Shown here in pieces: positions 16,230 to 22,011 of a stretch of DNA of 24,465 nt. The position numbers and the translations under genes were made by a program. Numbering within the stretch: the stretch's first letter is position 1; each line of letters opens with the position of its first letter. The stretch is from a virus, in IMG/VR virus record IMGVR_UViG_3300043775_000718, positions 1 through 24,465 of that record; one strand, 5' to 3'. The notes under the pieces are model-generated. The model was not told where the DNA came from, searched no databases, and saw only the letters and a list, made by a program, of their open reading frames with translations.

Positions 16230-16526
16230 TTACTTTATTGCCTTTGACTTGTCAAAAGAAAGTTTTAACATTTGCCAATAAACCTCATCAATCAATGTTC
16301 CGAGTTCTTCTACTGCGTCTTCTTGCAGATCAGATAATCTTGCATGGATTAGTTCATGCGACAAAACATTAAGAAGGTTACTTTGCGAGTTAGGATTAAT
16401 GGTAATCAAGCGTTTCTCATAATCACAGCAACCATCGTCTGTGACACCAGCAGTTTTTCCGGGATGTCCAAACTTAATAGTCCACAAGTGACCATTAATT
16501 CTTGCTTTTACGCTTTTTTTCGTCAT
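16230..16526 (-). CDS. Small zinc metallopeptidase-like protein (HExxH), 98 aa
   Basis: The start is taken as the ATG at 16526 (MTKKSVKARINGHLW), which overlaps the upstream gene by 32 bases; the longer reading to 16706 lies inside that gene and encodes Cys-rich junk. Residues 57-61 are HELIH, the zinc-binding and catalytic HExxH motif, with a glutamate-rich stretch (QEDAVEEL, 68-75) about 12 residues later that could supply the third ligand. Upstream is a GCCDYEKRLITINP segment (32-45), which precedes the metal helix in small phage or environmental metallopeptidases I know with the same 'CDYEKR-x-I-x-I' strand. No signal peptide is visible. The target could be a virion or host protein; nothing shows which. 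Confidence 0.75.
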   Translation of the reverse strand: MTKKSVKARINGHLWTIKFGHPGKTAGVTDDGCCDYEKRLITINPNSQSNLLNVLSHELIHARLSDLQEDAVEELGTLIDEVYWQMLKLSFDKSKAIK

Positions 16527-16758
16527 GGAAGAAATAATGTGGAGTCTTGTGCACTCCTTTGTTTTTACGAGGCAAAAAATAATCTTTTTTCTCAACAATT
16601 CCAAGCAAGATTCCAGCATTGATTCGCTCAAGTGTTGCAGTTGCATTGAGATTCCACAACTTGCACAAGTTTTTACATGAATACCAACCTTTAGGAACGG
16701 ATTCATATCGTTTATGAATACTATCCTGTATGATTTTAAGGAAATCGTTAGGTGTCAT
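16495..16758 (-). CDS. Small basic winged-helix-like protein, 87 aa
   Basis: The start is the ATG at 16758, giving an ATGA overlap with the phosphoesterase stop; an earlier in-frame ATG at 16770 (METS) is also possible. Residues about 1-20 form a helix (MTPNDFLKIIQDSIHKRY). The middle (about 23-60) reads PKGWYSCKNLCKLWNLNATA, then TLERINAGILLGIVEKKDYF, which has the order helix, turn, helix, then a basic wing. This resembles small phage winged-helix DNA-binding proteins. The end is very basic (HDEKKRKSKN). It may regulate or bind nucleic acid, but no recognition residues can be named. The 3' end overlaps the metallopeptidase gene by 32 bases in another frame. Confidence 0.7.
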   Translation of the reverse strand: MTPNDFLKIIQDSIHKRYESVPKGWYSCKNLCKLWNLNATATLERINAGILLGIVEKKDYFLPRKNKGVHKTPHYFFHDEKKRKSKN

Positions 16759-17501
16759 GGAAGTCTCCAAGGTTGCCCGTGTTCGCGGCTTGTAATGTGA
16801 ATGCAGGATTGTTTTAGCTCTTCACAATACTCACCCCAAAGGAATGCCTGAGTCCACGCAAGTGTTGCCCTGCGACATTTAGCGTAATCCATAGACGAGC
16901 GTTTTGTAAGCGTCCCAATATTATATCCCATGCCGCCAACAAGGTTCCTTCCGGGTTGCATTGATACCTTATGCGAATGCCCAAAGACAATTTTACGCCT
17001 CACACTATTGCAGAATGCTTCTGCGGTGTCTCTCGCGGCCATCTCGTTGAAAAGAACACCATGCTGGAATCCTATGTCAGCAAGGTCAAACATCTGAAAC
17101 ACTCCATCCCACGGAAGTAATGGTGCGCGTAGTTTTTTACAACACTCTTCAATAGCTTCAACTATCTTGTGCGCTGCATGAGCTACAACAGCATTATTGC
17201 TTGATCGTAGCCTCCATGCTCTATCTTCATGGTTTCCACAAAGGACAACATTTGCTCCAAGCATTTTAAGGTGCATTAATCCAGTATCAATGTCTGGAAT
17301 TAACGGCTCTGCTTCACTTGATCCTTTTGCGCCTGCCATTAGAGCGGTTAAATCAACAAAGTCTCCGAGATGGATTGTTGTGTGTGGTTTAAAATCACTT
17401 TTGAACCGCATCACGCTATCCAAAGTTTCCTTGTCGCAGTATTTTGCATGACTGCATGAAACCGCCAACACCTTCTTCCATTTGTGTGTTATATTAGCCA
17501 T
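16755..17501 (-). CDS. Calcineurin-like metallophosphoesterase, 248 aa
   Basis: The motifs of the calcineurin-like (PPP/MPE) fold appear in order: VLAVSCSH (11-18, motif I), HLGDFVD (44-50, motif II), CGNHED (88-93, motif III), QHG (146-148) and FGHSH (173-177). The metal-binding GD, GNHE and GH-x-H residues are all present. One oddity is that motif I normally reads Asp-x-His, while here the Asp position is a Cys (SC-S-H), which would change metal site 1. Phage members act on nucleotides, nucleic acid ends or protein phosphates; the substrate is not readable here. It lies directly downstream of the endolysin gene (2-base gap) and upstream of the winged-helix-like gene. The body has a long central stretch rich in Ala and Cys (about 95-125) with no known motif. 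Confidence 0.85.
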   Translation of the reverse strand: MANITHKWKKVLAVSCSHAKYCDKETLDSVMRFKSDFKPHTTIHLGDFVDLTALMAGAKGSSEAEPLIPDIDTGLMHLKMLGANVVLCGNHEDRAWRLRSSNNAVVAHAAHKIVEAIEECCKKLRAPLLPWDGVFQMFDLADIGFQHGVLFNEMAARDTAEAFCNSVRRKIVFGHSHKVSMQPGRNLVGGMGYNIGTLTKRSSMDYAKCRRATLAWTQAFLWGEYCEELKQSCIHITSREHGQPWRLP

Positions 17502-17503
17502 AT

Positions 17504-18019
17504 TTATTTCTTTGATGGATGTATGCGAATAAAATCTTTTACAAGTGATTTCTTTCTAATCTTTCTCCAAACACCATCTCCACTTGTTGAGTCACGATCA
17601 CCTTTTCCATTGGTATTTCCTTCAAGAGTTACAATTTCAGAACCGCAATCTTCAACAACAAATCCAACATGAGAAAAATCAAATGTTACGATATCTCCCA
17701 TTTGCGCCTTATGCGTTTCATTGAAGATGTCAGTGGTATTTGGACGCTGCAATGCCCATGATTTTAGACCATATGCAAGTGCGGTTTTTGGTCTCCATTC
17801 TTCTGGACTTCTGCGTTGTAAATTAAGCCAAATTACAACCTGTGGAATGGATATCCATTCACGGATACACCAGTCAACGTAAGCGGCACACCAAGGCCAA
17901 GCTCCGGGGTCAAGTTCTGTTGCGGATTGATATTCTCTAATCCGCGCACCACGATTATTCCCGCCTTCTTCTCTTACACCAACTTCCGCAGAAGCAATGG
18001 CAATAAGCCTGTGAAGCAT
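17504..18019 (-). CDS. CHAP/NlpC-type endolysin (peptidoglycan hydrolase), 171 aa
   Basis: The catalytic layout of the CHAP family is clear. Cys44 lies in AWPWCAAYVDWC, His117 in FDFSHVGFVVE, and a polar third residue follows in TLEGNTN (Glu133 or Asn135). Between them is a QMGDIVTFDF strand (107-115), as usual before the His. The N-terminus (HRLIAIASAEVGVREEGGNN) matches the first helix of phage CHAP and NlpC/P60-like enzymes. No signal peptide or SAR segment is visible, so export would need a holin, which fits the small membrane proteins just upstream. No cell-wall-binding domain is present, which is usual for endolysins of phages infecting Gram-negative hosts. CHAP enzymes cleave amide or peptide bonds of peptidoglycan; which bond is not decided by sequence. 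Confidence 0.85.
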   Translation of the reverse strand: MLHRLIAIASAEVGVREEGGNNRGARIREYQSATELDPGAWPWCAAYVDWCIREWISIPQVVIWLNLQRRSPEEWRPKTALAYGLKSWALQRPNTTDIFNETHKAQMGDIVTFDFSHVGFVVEDCGSEIVTLEGNTNGKGDRDSTSGDGVWRKIRKKSLVKDFIRIHPSKK

Positions 18020-18022
18020 TTA

Positions 18023-18196
18023 TTATTTTTGTTTGCGGAATACGTTTATTGCGCCAACAACTGCCATGCCAGCGGCAGCAATAGCATTTGCTTTGCTTGG
18101 ATCAATAACAATACCAGCAGCGGATGCAATAAACACAATTCCGCGCCATGTGGAGTTTTCCGTGAGTCTGTCAAGGATATAATTTACAATTTTCAT
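18023..18196 (-). CDS. Holin-like small membrane protein, 57 aa
   Basis: This gene is very short but sits tightly between lipoprotein and endolysin: its ATG (18194-18196) overlaps the lipoprotein stop as ATGA, and its TAA is 3 bases before the endolysin ATG. The protein starts MKIVNYILDRLTENSTWRGI, then a hydrophobic stretch (GIVFIASAAGIVI, 19-31), a DPSKANAI turn, a second hydrophobic stretch (IAAAGMAVVGAINVF, 39-53) and a basic end (RKQK). This 'L-x-x-NSTWRGI...' plus two-helix layout is one I know from small phage holin-like proteins encoded beside endolysins. The role would be to permeabilise the inner membrane for endolysin release; membrane topology is inferred. Confidence 0.8.
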   Translation of the reverse strand: MKIVNYILDRLTENSTWRGIVFIASAAGIVIDPSKANAIAAAGMAVVGAINVFRKQK

Positions 18197-18396
18197 TTAT
18201 CTTTATATAAGTTAGGTTGTGGGATAATTGGGTTGAACCAATCTATTTCTTGTTCTGGTGGGAGATATTTTACATTAACTGAAATTCTTAACTTTCCATA
18301 GTCTCCAATATTGTTTCCGATTGGAGGAATTGGAACTGAAATGCAACTTGTAAATAAAATGCACACAAGCAGCATTAGTGAAAATTTAAAAAACAT
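18193..18396 (-). CDS. Small lipoprotein, possible outer-membrane spanin (Rz1-like), 67 aa
   Basis: The start is the ATG at 18396 (TGATG junction with the upstream stop); an in-frame TTG one codon earlier is possible. Residues 1-17 are a signal peptide (MFFKFSLMLLVCILFTS) with a lipobox-like ILFTSC ending in Cys18; the -3 residue is Phe, not the usual Leu. The mature part is short, with Pro residues (CISVPIPPIG ... YLPPEQEIDWFNPIIPQP). A short Pro-rich lipoprotein in a lysis cassette is what an o-spanin looks like, but no matching inner-membrane spanin partner with a coiled coil can be seen. It could equally be an unrelated lipoprotein, for example an exclusion or immunity protein. Confidence 0.7.
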   Translation of the reverse strand: MFFKFSLMLLVCILFTSCISVPIPPIGNNIGDYGKLRISVNVKYLPPEQEIDWFNPIIPQPNLYKDK

Positions 18397-18578
18397 CAAG
18401 ATTTATTTTTATGCCAATTTTTTGCAATTACAACAAGAGATGCAATTCCAACAACAATACCAATGCAAAGCGATCCTATTCTTAGCCATTGTTCAATTTC
18501 TGGCAAGAAAGAAATTCCAACAGATGTTGCCGTTGCGAACATTCCTGCTATGCCTGCGTTAAATGAGTGAGTGTCCAT
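18396..18578 (-). CDS. Two-helix membrane protein, holin-like, 60 aa
   Basis: Sixty residues with two hydrophobic stretches: about 8-26 (NAGIAGMFATATSVGISFL) and about 33-52 (RIGSLCIGIVVGIASLVVIA), separated by PEIEQW, and ending in basic NWHKNKS. The small size, two helices, charged C-terminus and position at the head of a lysis cassette fit a class II type holin. A 57-aa second candidate lies two genes downstream, so this one may be holin, antiholin or pinholin-type; sequence does not decide. The ATG shares one base with the stop of the preceding gene (TAATG). Confidence 0.7.
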   Translation of the reverse strand: MDTHSFNAGIAGMFATATSVGISFLPEIEQWLRIGSLCIGIVVGIASLVVIAKNWHKNKS

Positions 18579-19000
18579 TATCCATTTAGAATGTTAAATG
18601 CTTCTGTGACAGTTTCAGAAAATGAAAATGGTGGGTTACCCCAATCTTCTTTTGGAGTGTCAGATTGCACATACTCAGCAAGGATCATATTCGTCCACAT
18701 TTTAACCGAGTTGAGCTTCTGACTTGATTTTCCTGCCGCTTGAAGTTGTGCCGTGAGGTCAAGCAATGTGACTAATTGCGTTGGCCCGTAGCCTTCTTTC
18801 TCCAACCAAGCATTTGCTGTATAAGTCGCGGGTGCTGGGATAATCCAATATCCCGGCCCCCATGTTGCGTTTGGCGTAGGTTGTGGAGGCGTAAGCTCAT
18901 ACTCTCCAAGTTTTGGATTGCTTGTCTCTACCCAAAGATCAATCGTTTCTTGCGCGATGTCTTTGCGTTCAAATGTTGTTTTGTCGTAATAATTAGGCAT
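18578..19000 (-). CDS. Conserved small protein at the end of the first fibre bank, 140 aa
   Basis: The ATG at 19000 (MPNYYDKTTFERKDI) is preferred because it gives an 8-base overlap with the LamG gene. An alternative start at 19084 would overlap by 92 bases and add a Ser/Thr/Pro-rich stretch. Residues about 12-30 form a helix, 36-60 a Pro/Trp-rich loop (ELTPPQPTPNATWGPGYWII), and 62-135 two helices rich in Leu and Gln with LNSVKMWTNMILAEYVQ and SFSETVTEAFNIL. I have seen similar C-terminal halves in phage proteins near fibres. A fibre-assembly chaperone or tail-fibre attachment role is possible, but no motif proves it. It is followed directly by the lysis cassette. Confidence 0.7.
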   Translation of the reverse strand: MPNYYDKTTFERKDIAQETIDLWVETSNPKLGEYELTPPQPTPNATWGPGYWIIPAPATYTANAWLEKEGYGPTQLVTLLDLTAQLQAAGKSSQKLNSVKMWTNMILAEYVQSDTPKEDWGNPPFSFSETVTEAFNILNG

Positions 19001-19643
19001 AAACTTTTGGATGGTTGGCGACAGTTGCGCCGTTGTTGTTGGTGATGGCGAGACCACCTTTTTGGTCGATGAGGTCACGGACAAGGGGAGAGTAAAAGAC
19101 CAGTGACTGCGGGCGCACCTTGTCGCAGGTCATGCCGCGAGCGAGGGAGGCGCTTTCGGCTGCGGTGAGTGCGGCGTTCCAGATACCGACTTCGGCGATG
19201 AGTCCCGTTGCAAAACCCGTGCCTAAAGGAAAAATTACAAACCTCTGCACTCCAATACTGGCTTGAATTGCGGGAGAAACCACAACACTTGTCGAATCCG
19301 TTCCAGACGATCCCCCGTTTATATAAGCTGTTCTACTCGTGTTGGAAGATACTACTCCACAAGCATGAGTCCATACACCCGATGAATAGCCAGTAGTTGT
19401 GGTCGCGTTGCCAGAACCCCCAATGTTGTCTGCGCTCTGCATTCGCACGGGGTCGCCAGCTACATCGCCACGAGCGTATAATACATGGCGATCAGAGGTC
19501 GCGGTTGCATTTACGCAGATCAGAGCTTGTATCCCTGTTGTATTTGTAGAGTTAAACCAGCACGCAAGAGTTAGCGGACTGCTTGAGACTGGCGTTGTTG
19601 CCATGCTCAAAAATTGATTTGTGCCGTTAAATGAAAACGCCAT
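18993..19643 (-). CDS. LamG / concanavalin-like adhesin domain protein, 216 aa
   Basis: A single LamG-type jelly-roll domain covers almost the whole protein: FSFNGTNQFLSM (3-14), LTLACWFNST (25-33), WTHACGVVSS ... TAYINGG (91-111) and AEVGIWNAALTAAE (150-163), the strand set typical of this fold. A C-terminal tail follows: VRPQSLVFYSPLVRDLID (177-193), then GATVANHPKVY (205-215), which I know from other phage LamG proteins. It would bind surface glycans. The stretch 19081-19200 (residues about 149-188) is about 63 percent G+C by hand count, against 45 percent for 19201-19260, so the gene looks patched from two sources. The start is 2 bases after the upstream stop. Confidence 0.8.
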   Translation of the reverse strand: MAFSFNGTNQFLSMATTPVSSSPLTLACWFNSTNTTGIQALICVNATATSDRHVLYARGDVAGDPVRMQSADNIGGSGNATTTTGYSSGVWTHACGVVSSNTSRTAYINGGSSGTDSTSVVVSPAIQASIGVQRFVIFPLGTGFATGLIAEVGIWNAALTAAESASLARGMTCDKVRPQSLVFYSPLVRDLIDQKGGLAITNNNGATVANHPKVYA

Positions 19644-19645
19644 AG

Positions 19646-20287
19646 TTACGCTGCGCTCCTTACTTCAATTGCGATCAACTCCGCATCGCCCGTCATGGTG
19701 TCGCTTGCATTGTTTGCATCGCGGTTAATTTTAAGCCTGAACCCGTCTCCGGCAGTTACCGAGTCGATGGTGGTCAGCGTGATCTCCGAGTAGTTTGGAA
19801 CTCCACTGGTTGCATTTGTAGTTGCGGTAATGCTTGCGATTGTATCGAATGAGTCTGTATCAATATCAGTGGTCATGCGCTCCAATGAGGCATCCCATAC
19901 ACAGGCTCCAGATGTAGCAGTAGTTGCCGTCCAAATGAGGCGAATTTTAAGTCCACTTGCAAGACTGGCAGCTTCTGGCATAATTCCCAAAAAGATTGCT
20001 GACTCGTCGGTAGCAGCGTCAAAATCAAGAACGGCAATGCTGTTACGAGTATCAAGAGTAGCGAAGTTGGTAGCTGGAGGTTGATTATCACGAACTGTGA
20101 AAACCGCATAAGTTTTTGTTCCTCCTCCAGAACCTCCAGCAAAGTTCCATACAACACCAGTTCCGGGATGTCTGAAATAAATCTTTTGATCTGTATGATT
20201 TACAGCACCTTCACCCAGAGCAAGATTTGCAGTTGTAGGAATATTCCCAGCAACAATTGATTTTTTTAATTTGATGACGTTAGCCAT
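19646..20287 (-). CDS. Virion-surface/fibre protein with Mtd-like N-terminal segment, 213 aa
   Basis: Residues 1-50 have the form M-x-x-VIKLKKSIVAGNIPTTAN, then LALGEGAVNHTDQKIYFRHP, the 'I-K-x-(R/K)-x-S ... P-x-x-L-x-x-GE-x-A-(V/x)-N-x-x-D-x-x-(I/L)-(Y/F)' start shared with many phage fibres and tropism-determinant-type proteins. Residues about 60-213 form a beta-sandwich-like domain (AIFLGIMPEAASLASGLKIR, then TSGACVWDASLERM, then SDTMTGDAELIAIEV). I know this second half as a stand-alone phage virion-surface domain. It should help bind a host or decorate the particle. The ATG lies 20 bases downstream of a strong hairpin (20307-20332). The stop is 2 bases before the LamG start. Confidence 0.75.
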   Translation of the reverse strand: MANVIKLKKSIVAGNIPTTANLALGEGAVNHTDQKIYFRHPGTGVVWNFAGGSGGGTKTYAVFTVRDNQPPATNFATLDTRNSIAVLDFDAATDESAIFLGIMPEAASLASGLKIRLIWTATTATSGACVWDASLERMTTDIDTDSFDTIASITATTNATSGVPNYSEITLTTIDSVTAGDGFRLKINRDANNASDTMTGDAELIAIEVRSAA

Positions 20288-20306
20288 GATTTTAGGTGAG
20301 TTATAA

Positions 20307-20332
20307 GGAGGCGAGGTATTGACCCCGCCTCC
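20307..20332. terminator. Strong GC-rich hairpin between fibre genes
   Basis: The arms GGAGGCG (20307-20313) and CGCCTCC (20326-20332) pair fully. On the minus-strand transcript they are extended by a G-U pair and three further pairs around a CAAT loop, giving an 11-step stem. It stands in the 60-base gap between the 305-aa and 213-aa genes. On the minus strand (the coding direction) no T-run follows, only TTATAA. On the plus strand a T-rich tail does follow (CTATTTTGTTTGTTTTTA), so it looks more like a terminator of rightward transcription or an mRNA processing/stability element than a normal leftward terminator. Confidence 0.45.
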
Positions 20333-20347
20333 CTATTTTGTTTGTTT

Positions 20348-21265
20348 TTAGTAGGTTCCGCCATCAATAACCGACTCAAGAGCAGCGATGCGGGATTCGT
20401 GATCCGCAACATCAGACTCAAGATCAGTTAGACGTGCGCTAACTCCAACAGTTTCCAAGGTCGTGATACGATTGGAAAGGCTGGTGTCGGCAGTAGAGCG
20501 GGTGCTTGCCTCTGCATCAATGTTGTCTTGGAGGACGCCATCAGCGGACTCCAAAGCAGCAACGGCAGTTGCGCGAGCGGAAGCTTCTGCGGAAACAGCG
20601 GCGATACGAGCAGTCTCTTCAGCAGAGATGTCACTTTCGGCTGCGGTCACACGCGAGGCCAAGGCTGTCGCTGAGGTAACTACACCATCAATGCGGATAC
20701 CAAGAGCGGTGTCAGCGTTGGTGCGGTTGGTTACTTCTGCTGCGAGAGCAGCATTGTTCGACGTAACGTATCCAGCAAATGCTTGATCGTTAGTGGTATC
20801 AACCGAGTTGATAAGTGTAACGATCTCGGCAAAGCTGTCTTTGTCTGCATCAGAGGCAGAAAGGATTGCGGAAACGTCACCTTCAACAGAGGTCACACGC
20901 ACGTCGAGTGCCGAATCAGCAGCTTCCAGCGTGGACTGGGCAGCAGCGATAGCAATGCCACGGGCGGTTGCTTCAGCGGAGATGTCGTCAGCGAGGTCGC
21001 TCTCAGCACCTTGGGCGCGAGTTACTTCAGCACTGATGCTGTTGGTGAGCGTTGTGTCAGCGGATTCACGGGCCGAAGTTTCGGTCGCAACTGCGCTGGA
21101 AACAAATGTTTTCTTAGCGAAAACGTGTTCGCCACCGACTGCCAATACTCCTTCGGCTGTGCCGACGAAGAGTGACTTGTTAAGCACGTCCATTGCCAAC
21201 TCGCCAGTCTGAAGACTAACTGGTGCGCCGGAACCGCGTTTGATTTTAATGATTGGATTACTCAT
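20348..21265 (-). CDS. Coiled-coil tail fibre, GC-richer than its neighbours, 305 aa
   Basis: Residues 1-45 (IIKIKRGSGAPVSLQTGELA, then DVLNKSLFVGT) are a fibre N-terminal segment of the same general type as the 213-aa protein downstream. Residues about 55-270 are Ala/Ser/Glu/Asp-rich and carry a degenerate repeat of about 20-25 residues with the form SAE-(V/A/x)-(T/A)-(R/x)-A-x-x-AES-D-(L/I)-x-x-(D/E)-IS, which would form a trimeric coiled-coil shaft. The C-terminus is a classic heptad stretch (RLTDLESDVADHESRIAALE, 278-297). Two sampled lines give 53 and 63 percent G+C, clearly above the AT-rich neighbours, so this gene may have been acquired separately. A five-copy AAC run (21282-21296) lies in its leader. 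Confidence 0.8.
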   Translation of the reverse strand: MSNPIIKIKRGSGAPVSLQTGELAMDVLNKSLFVGTAEGVLAVGGEHVFAKKTFVSSAVATETSARESADTTLTNSISAEVTRAQGAESDLADDISAEATARGIAIAAAQSTLEAADSALDVRVTSVEGDVSAILSASDADKDSFAEIVTLINSVDTTNDQAFAGYVTSNNAALAAEVTNRTNADTALGIRIDGVVTSATALASRVTAAESDISAEETARIAAVSAEASARATAVAALESADGVLQDNIDAEASTRSTADTSLSNRITTLETVGVSARLTDLESDVADHESRIAALESVIDGGTY

Positions 21266-21300
21266 GTTTTATTTTTTGTTTGTTGTTGTTGTTGTTTGTT
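21266..21300 (-). promoter_or_regulatory. AAC-repeat leader of the coiled-coil fibre gene
   Basis: On the coding strand the 35 bases between the upstream stop and the ATG contain five tandem AAC units (21282-21296) in an A/C-only stretch, and then CAAAAAATAAAAC before the ATG. There is no Shine-Dalgarno sequence. Such an unstructured A/C-rich leader can favour ribosome entry, but this is inference. Confidence 0.35.
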
Positions 21301-21552
21301 TTACTCAAATTCGCCAGCATCTATAATTGAAATTAATAACGCATACGATTGAGAGTCTATTGACCACCGCCATGGGAGTCCCGTATCAAGGGCGATGTAA
21401 AGCCTATTATTACGACCAGTAGTTGGAAATGATCCTCTATCTGGATATTCAACTATGCTGTCGTTAGGTAAAAGTAAATTAGGAGGAAGTATGATCTGCT
21501 TAGATGTAAAATCTAAGGTGTCAGAAAGTTGATTTGATGTGAGTCTTGTCAT
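21301..21552 (-). CDS. Small fibre-type protein, 83 aa
   Basis: An 83-residue protein with an RLYIALDTGLPWRWSIDSQS segment (about 50-69) after SFPTTGRNNR. This 'FP-x-x-G-x-x-N-x-x-YIA-x-DT-x-x-x-(Y/W)-RW' unit recurs in phage fibre and virion-surface proteins, where it forms a small beta motif. The first half (LDFTSKQIILPPNLLLPN) is unremarkable. Its ATG shares one base with the upstream stop (TAATG). It is possibly a fibre connector or a broken-off fragment of a larger fibre; the frame is intact. Confidence 0.7.
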   Translation of the reverse strand: MTRLTSNQLSDTLDFTSKQIILPPNLLLPNDSIVEYPDRGSFPTTGRNNRLYIALDTGLPWRWSIDSQSYALLISIIDAGEFE

Positions 21553-21917
21553 TAGAAACTACCTCCATCTACTTCGCTTGAATTTGTCAATGCTCCAATT
21601 TGTTCTGCTGTAAATGTTACAGATGATGGAAGTAAGATCAGTCTCGTAATGACGATTTTATCGCCAATCGGTAGTGCTGCATTCAATACCACTTTATTAT
21701 TTGGTATGTCAAGTGTATAATCGCTACCCGGTTCTTGCGATACGCCATTGATATAAACAAAAACACTACTTGGGCCATCGGATGTAGTTAGTGTTCCGGG
21801 CGCAGTAAATTCAGTCTGGATGTCATCGCCATCGTATCTGGTTGTCTGAAAATTTATCAGACCAGTCGAAGGAGCAATGTCCAACTTACCTGTAAATGGA
21901 TTGAATTTTAGTGCCAT
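21552..21917 (-). CDS. Small fibre/tail protein with FNPFTGKLD N-terminus, 121 aa
   Basis: The N-terminus (MALKFNPFTGKLDI) is a signature I know from many small phage virion proteins. Residues about 25-90 make one beta domain: TRYDGDDIQTEFTAPG, then SVFVYINGVSQEPGSDYTLD, then KIVITR, the 'V-x-V-x-(I/V)-NG-x-x-Q-x-PG-x-DY' unit common in phage fibres. The last 30 residues (SSVTFTAEQIGALTNSSEVD) look like a start of another fibre domain. It may anchor or cap a fibre. It follows the longest gap in the window, so it could begin a transcription unit. Confidence 0.75.
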   Translation of the reverse strand: MALKFNPFTGKLDIAPSTGLINFQTTRYDGDDIQTEFTAPGTLTTSDGPSSVFVYINGVSQEPGSDYTLDIPNNKVVLNAALPIGDKIVITRLILLPSSVTFTAEQIGALTNSSEVDGGSF

Positions 21918-22011
21918 ATTATACTTTAGAGTATTCTATTTTTAATCTACATTTACCTTACCCTGCTGTAAAGAAATAAAGTAGATTAATGAATAAGTTT
22001 CCATTTTTTAA
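21918..22011 (-). promoter_or_regulatory. Leader with nested inverted repeats, longest gap in the window
   Basis: On the coding strand, AATCTAC (21987-21981) pairs with GTAGATT (21950-21944), and inside it TTTAC pairs with GTAAA around an AGCAGGGTAAG loop, giving a two-part stem with an asymmetric inner bulge. A perfect TATAAT stands at 21923-21918, directly before the ATG. With no good -35 and a start point that would fall inside the gene, it is doubtful as a promoter for that gene. The element may be an operator, a regulatory RNA structure or a transcript-processing site. Confidence 0.4.

Noticed and set aside
16527-16706. Upstream extension of the metallopeptidase (60 more codons)
   Set aside because: It falls inside the winged-helix-like gene in another frame and gives a Cys/Leu-rich sequence with no match to the peptidase family; the ATG at 16526 starts the recognisable domain.
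19001-19084. Longer start for the 140-aa gene (would add 28 residues)
   Set aside because: It would overlap the LamG gene by 92 bases, and the extra part is Ser/Thr/Pro-rich low complexity read out of frame from that gene; the ATG at 19000 gives a normal short overlap.
19646-20287. Diversity-generating retroelement, suggested by the Mtd-like start of the 213-aa protein
   Set aside because: No reverse-transcriptase gene and no template/variable repeat pair with adenine-biased differences is visible in the window.
20463-21212. Long plus-strand open frames opposite the coiled-coil fibre gene
   Set aside because: They mirror the GC-richer Ala/Glu/Ser codons of the fibre gene; products are Ala/Ser/Glu-rich with no domain, and no other gene here uses the plus strand.
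21918-21923. Perfect TATAAT as promoter of the 121-aa gene
   Set aside because: It touches the ATG, so a transcript would begin inside the gene, and no -35 stands at 16-18 bases; chance match in AT-rich DNA is more likely.
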